A DNA stretch of 33,368 nucleotides, from assembly GCA_947629015.1 (NCBI GenBank), contig CANRCB010000022.1, positions 1 through 33,368 on the forward strand, in the 5' to 3' direction. This DNA is from an uncultured Gemmiger sp. (GTDB lineage: Bacteria; Bacillota; Clostridia; Oscillospirales; Ruminococcaceae). The notes below the pieces were generated by a model that worked only from the letters and a program-made list of their open reading frames with translations, searched no databases and was not told the DNA's origin. This document shows positions 30,913-33,368 of the stretch, one piece after another. Position 1 is the first letter of the stretch. Each line of letters starts with the position of its first letter. A program made the position numbers and the translations under genes.

Positions 30913-32508
30913 TTACTGCGCGCGGATGCCGTACCGCCGGCAGAGGACGGCAAATTCGTCGCTGCCGGTAAAGCCGGGCATTACGGTCTCCCGGCTCCCG
31001 CCGCCGTTGAGCTGCGCCACCCAGCCGCCCTCCTCGCCGTCTTTCGGCACACGGTCAAAGAAGGCGCGGTACAGATACTGTACAAACGTCTCGTTGTCAA
31101 AGCCGCGGGCTTTGAACTCATCGCTGAAAATAAACCCTTCCGCCACCTGCCGGCCCGTCTCCTGCCGCGTGCGCAGATTCTCCATCCATGCCTGCGCGTT
31201 TTCGTCCGGGTCGCGGTCGAGGCACACACGGTACAGCCGCACCACAAAGTCCTCCACGCCGTCGGTGGCGCCGCACCCGGCGCAGGTGCCACGCCGCACC
31301 GTGCCGACGCCTTCCGGCTCGGCGGTGCCGGTGCCGGGGTCGATGCCGTACTGCGCGCAGATGGCCTTGAACTCATTGCTGCCGACAAAACCGTTGAACA
31401 CGTGCTCCCGGCTCTGGCCTTCTTCCTCAAGTACGCGCATCCACGCGGCATGGCCCTCGTCTTCCGGCTCGCGGCCCATGAAGGCGCGGTACAGATGGTC
31501 AATATAGCAGCTGTTGCAGTAGTTTTTCGCCTTGAACTCATCGCTGAAGATGAAGCCGCAGGCCGCCTCGCTGCCGGTGTTGCTGCCGGTGGCCAAAGCC
31601 GTGACCCAGCCCTCAAAGCCCGCCGCATCCGGCTGGCGGCCCAGGCAGACTTCATACAGGCGGGTGACGAAACGTTCCGCGCCTTCGCGGCCATACACTT
31701 TGTGGCCGCGCACCGTGACAGCGTCGCTGGGGGCGCTCTCGGCGCCGTTGGCGGTGGTGAGGATATCGGCGCTCAACAGCTGGACGGTAAAACAGTAGCG
31801 GCCGTCCGGCAGCCAGGAGAAGGAATCCGCCGCCTCCTGCGCGTAGGTCCCCACCACATTCAAGCCCGGGCGGGCCGTCCAATAGGCGTTTGCCAATACC
31901 ATGGCGCCGTTTTCCTGCCGGTAGAGGTTGACCTTGTACCCGTTCGCGCCCGGCGAGGTAAAGACGGCTTTGCTGCCCTCCCAATGCAGGGCCGCGGCCT
32001 GGCCCAGCGCCTGCGCGGGGCGGGCATACGCGAACTCCGCCGCGGCGGTATCGCTTTCGGCATAGACGCCGGCGGCACTCTGCGCGCGCACGGTGAAGGT
32101 GTAGACCCCGCTCTCGTTGATAAAGGCATAGGCCGGGTAGGACGGGATCAGCCCCAGCGAGGCATGGAAAGCCCCCTGCTGGAGCACGGCCCCGTCGCGG
32201 GAAAGCGTATAGGCATAGCGGTCGGCTTCCAGCACGGTGTCCCACGCCACCGCGCCGGGCAGCACGGCACCGTCCTGGTCCGTATGCCAGCGCACATTGG
32301 TCGGGGTGGCGAGCCGGTCGCCCGGCGCGGGTGGGGCCGCGTATTCCGGCGCAAAAGCCGGCGGGGCCCCCTGCCAAAGGATGCCGCCGTCCGCCTGCCG
32401 GCGGGCGGTCAGCGCCGCCTGCGGCGTTTGGGCCGCCGCGGGCGCCGCCGCGAAAACGGCCGCGCACAAAAGCAGCGCCCCAAGAACTCCATACGCTTTT
32501 TTCGTCAT
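30913..32508 (-). CDS. secreted DUF4214-repeat protein
   Basis: A 531-residue exported protein. The signal peptide MTKKAYGVLGALLLCAAVFA ends at an AAAQ-like site near 27. Residues about 65-270 look like two fibronectin-type-III-like beta domains (PTNVRWHTDQDG, FTVRAQSAAGVYAES). Four DUF4214-type units follow: FVTRLYEVCLGRQPD, IDHLYRAFMGREPED, FVVRLYRVCLDRDPD and VQYLYRAFFDRVPKD, each leading to a GFIFSDEF, GFVGSNEF or GFTGSDEF block. A cysteine-bearing linker (GTCAGCGATDG) separates the pairs. The ATG at 32508 has AAAGGA upstream. Its last 24 codons are almost identical in DNA to those of a second gene at the window edge. The protein may act in surface adhesion or glycan contact; the function is unknown. 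Confidence 0.9.
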   Translation of the reverse strand: MTKKAYGVLGALLLCAAVFAAAPAAAQTPQAALTARRQADGGILWQGAPPAFAPEYAAPPAPGDRLATPTNVRWHTDQDGAVLPGAVAWDTVLEADRYAYTLSRDGAVLQQGAFHASLGLIPSYPAYAFINESGVYTFTVRAQSAAGVYAESDTAAAEFAYARPAQALGQAAALHWEGSKAVFTSPGANGYKVNLYRQENGAMVLANAYWTARPGLNVVGTYAQEAADSFSWLPDGRYCFTVQLLSADILTTANGAESAPSDAVTVRGHKVYGREGAERFVTRLYEVCLGRQPDAAGFEGWVTALATGSNTGSEAACGFIFSDEFKAKNYCNSCYIDHLYRAFMGREPEDEGHAAWMRVLEEEGQSREHVFNGFVGSNEFKAICAQYGIDPGTGTAEPEGVGTVRRGTCAGCGATDGVEDFVVRLYRVCLDRDPDENAQAWMENLRTRQETGRQVAEGFIFSDEFKARGFDNETFVQYLYRAFFDRVPKDGEEGGWVAQLNGGGSRETVMPGFTGSDEFAVLCRRYGIRAQ

Positions 32509-32520
32509 CGTTATTCCTTT

Positions 32521-33296
32521 TGTTGTATCACGGTGTGGTACACATCCCGCGCAGGGGGCGGCAGACGCGGTCTGCTCCCCCGCTGTAACGGGCCGCCCCG
32601 TGCGCCCCGGTGGGGCTGCCGCCCTGCGTTTTTGGCAGCTGTGCGCCGGCCGGGTCGTAGGGCGGTACGTTTCTCGCGGTTTGCGGGCCGATTATAATCG
32701 GCCCCTTTCCGTCGTTGCAACGTTCACGGGGCGTCGAGGACGCCGCCCCCTACGATTTGGCCGGGAACCTCATCCGTCCTGCGGCGGGGTGAGGACAAGG
32801 CCCTACGGAGATACGGGAAAACGTATCATTTGTTCCGCGGGTGTCGGCAAAACCGTTTGCCTCGCCCTGGCCGCAGCGGCGCGCAGCGCGGCGTGAGCGT
32901 GGACGGCGCCGCAAGGTGGCGTCCGTCCGGCGGACGGGGGATGGTGTCCGCCCAAGCACCCTGGCGATATCTTGCCTCGGGGGATTCCAAAGGGGGAACC
33001 CCCTTTGGTCGTGCGCGCAGCCGCGTCGAAATCGGCTGCCCCTTTCTGGTTCTCTTTCGGGACGAAAGAGAACGGGAAAAGTAAGAATCCCGGCAGTGGG
33101 CGGCAGCCAACGGGCCCCGCAGCGGGGTCAAGACCCCGCCCTACAACCTGCGGGAACGCATCGCCCGTCCCGCAAACAGTATCCCGCATTACAACGGGCC
33201 GATTGTAATCGGCCCCTACGGGGTGGCCGTTACCTTTTCCAACCTTTTATGGCGCTGTGCGCCGGCCGGGGGCCGCTGTATGTTTGGGGCAAAGGT
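32521..33296. repeat. repeat-filled intergenic block, no gene
   Basis: About 775 bp without a credible gene. It holds a variant (GGGCCGATTATAATCGGCCC) at 32685-32705 of the palindromic unit at 21440, with similar flank (TACGTTTC upstream in both). It also holds exact copies of the 25-bp and 31-bp units at 33122-33146 and 33196-33226, a CCCCCTTTGG/CCAAAGGGGG hairpin near 32986-33006, and a TTCTCTTTCG/CGAAAGAGAA hairpin near 33051-33071. A CTGTGCGCCGGCCGGG sequence appears near 32639 and 33254. It separates two DUF4214 genes. Confidence 0.8.
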
Positions 33297-33368
33297 TTAC
33301 TGCGCAAGGATGCCGTACCGCCGGCAGAGGACGGCAAACTCGTCGCTGCCGGTAAAGCCGGGCACCAC
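33297..33368 (-). CDS. second DUF4214 protein, C-terminal fragment only
   Basis: The last 23 codons of a minus-strand gene whose start lies beyond the window. The residues VVPGFTGSDEFAVLCRRYGI and LAQ match the end of the DUF4214 protein at 30913 except at two or three positions. The DNA matches at about 66 or more of 72 positions by eye, including synonymous sites. It is a tandem paralogue of the gene at 30913-32508. Confidence 0.85.
   Translation of the reverse strand: MVPGFTGSDEFAVLCRRYGILAQ

Noticed and set aside
1-33368. tRNA, rRNA, riboswitch, phage or plasmid features
   Set aside because: I scanned by eye for tRNA T-loop sequences, known leader motifs, integrases and transposases and found none; short or divergent RNAs could be missed without a covariance-model search.

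Overview
The window is a GC-rich (mid-60s percent by eye), densely coded piece of a bacterial chromosome. The organism is most likely a high-GC Clostridia member of the Oscillospiraceae/Ruminococcaceae type, such as a relative of Faecalibacterium, Gemmiger or Subdoligranulum. The grounds are AGGAGG-type ribosome sites, sigma-A-like promoters with 17-bp spacers, a DUF4250-like protein, a TSCPD (TIGR03905-like) protein, a cysteine-containing L28, and numerous short palindromic intergenic repeats. No phage, plasmid, transposase, CRISPR array, tRNA or rRNA was seen. The genus call is inference.

Region 1 (1-8526, minus strand) makes surface polysaccharide. A promoter at about 8500 drives rfbC (dTDP-4-dehydrorhamnose 3,5-epimerase), a Wzm-type ABC permease, a Wzt-type ATPase without the usual C-terminal sugar-binding extension, and two tandem paralogous two-domain GT2 glycosyltransferases. 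Beyond a palindrome-rich gap lie a separately promoted stand-alone glutamate-cysteine ligase and the N-terminal part of a GT-C-like membrane protein that runs off the window.

Region 2 (8576-12450) has 5-formyltetrahydrofolate cyclo-ligase overlapping a lipoprotein with a SEPAV repeat tract. A bidirectional terminator separates these from a convergent short UvrA-like protein.

Region 3 (12542-18419) is galacturonate catabolism: uxaC on the plus strand, and a divergent uxaB, uxaA and aldose-epimerase operon. Together these convert galacturonate through tagaturonate and altronate to 2-keto-3-deoxygluconate. The later enzymes (KDG kinase and aldolase), the uronate transporter and a regulator are not in the window. 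A purine-rich 7-bp tandem repeat with a folding partner lies between uxaB and uxaA.

Region 4 (18553-21255) is a three-gene operon: a small unknown protein, a conserved cstA-neighbour protein, and the CstA carbon-starvation transporter with an excellent terminator.

Region 5 (21256-25402, minus) has acyl-ACP thioesterase, PHP phosphoesterase, TSCPD protein and an FkbH-like HAD/GNAT protein. It is followed by a repeat-filled gap and contains a second copy of the purine-rich palindromic element.

Region 6 (25464-27192) has rpmB, a DUF4250-like small gene and an ATP-grasp ligase. A striking interrupted inverted repeat of about 126 bp follows, between convergent genes.

Region 7 (27455-33368, minus) has an ECF sigma factor with an overlapping zinc-type anti-sigma gene, a YdcF-like membrane protein with an esterase, and a secreted DUF4214 protein. 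After about 790 bp of dispersed repeats comes the 3' end of a second DUF4214 gene whose last 72 bases nearly duplicate those of the first. The strongest unexplained signals are the non-coding palindromic elements and this DUF4214 duplication.
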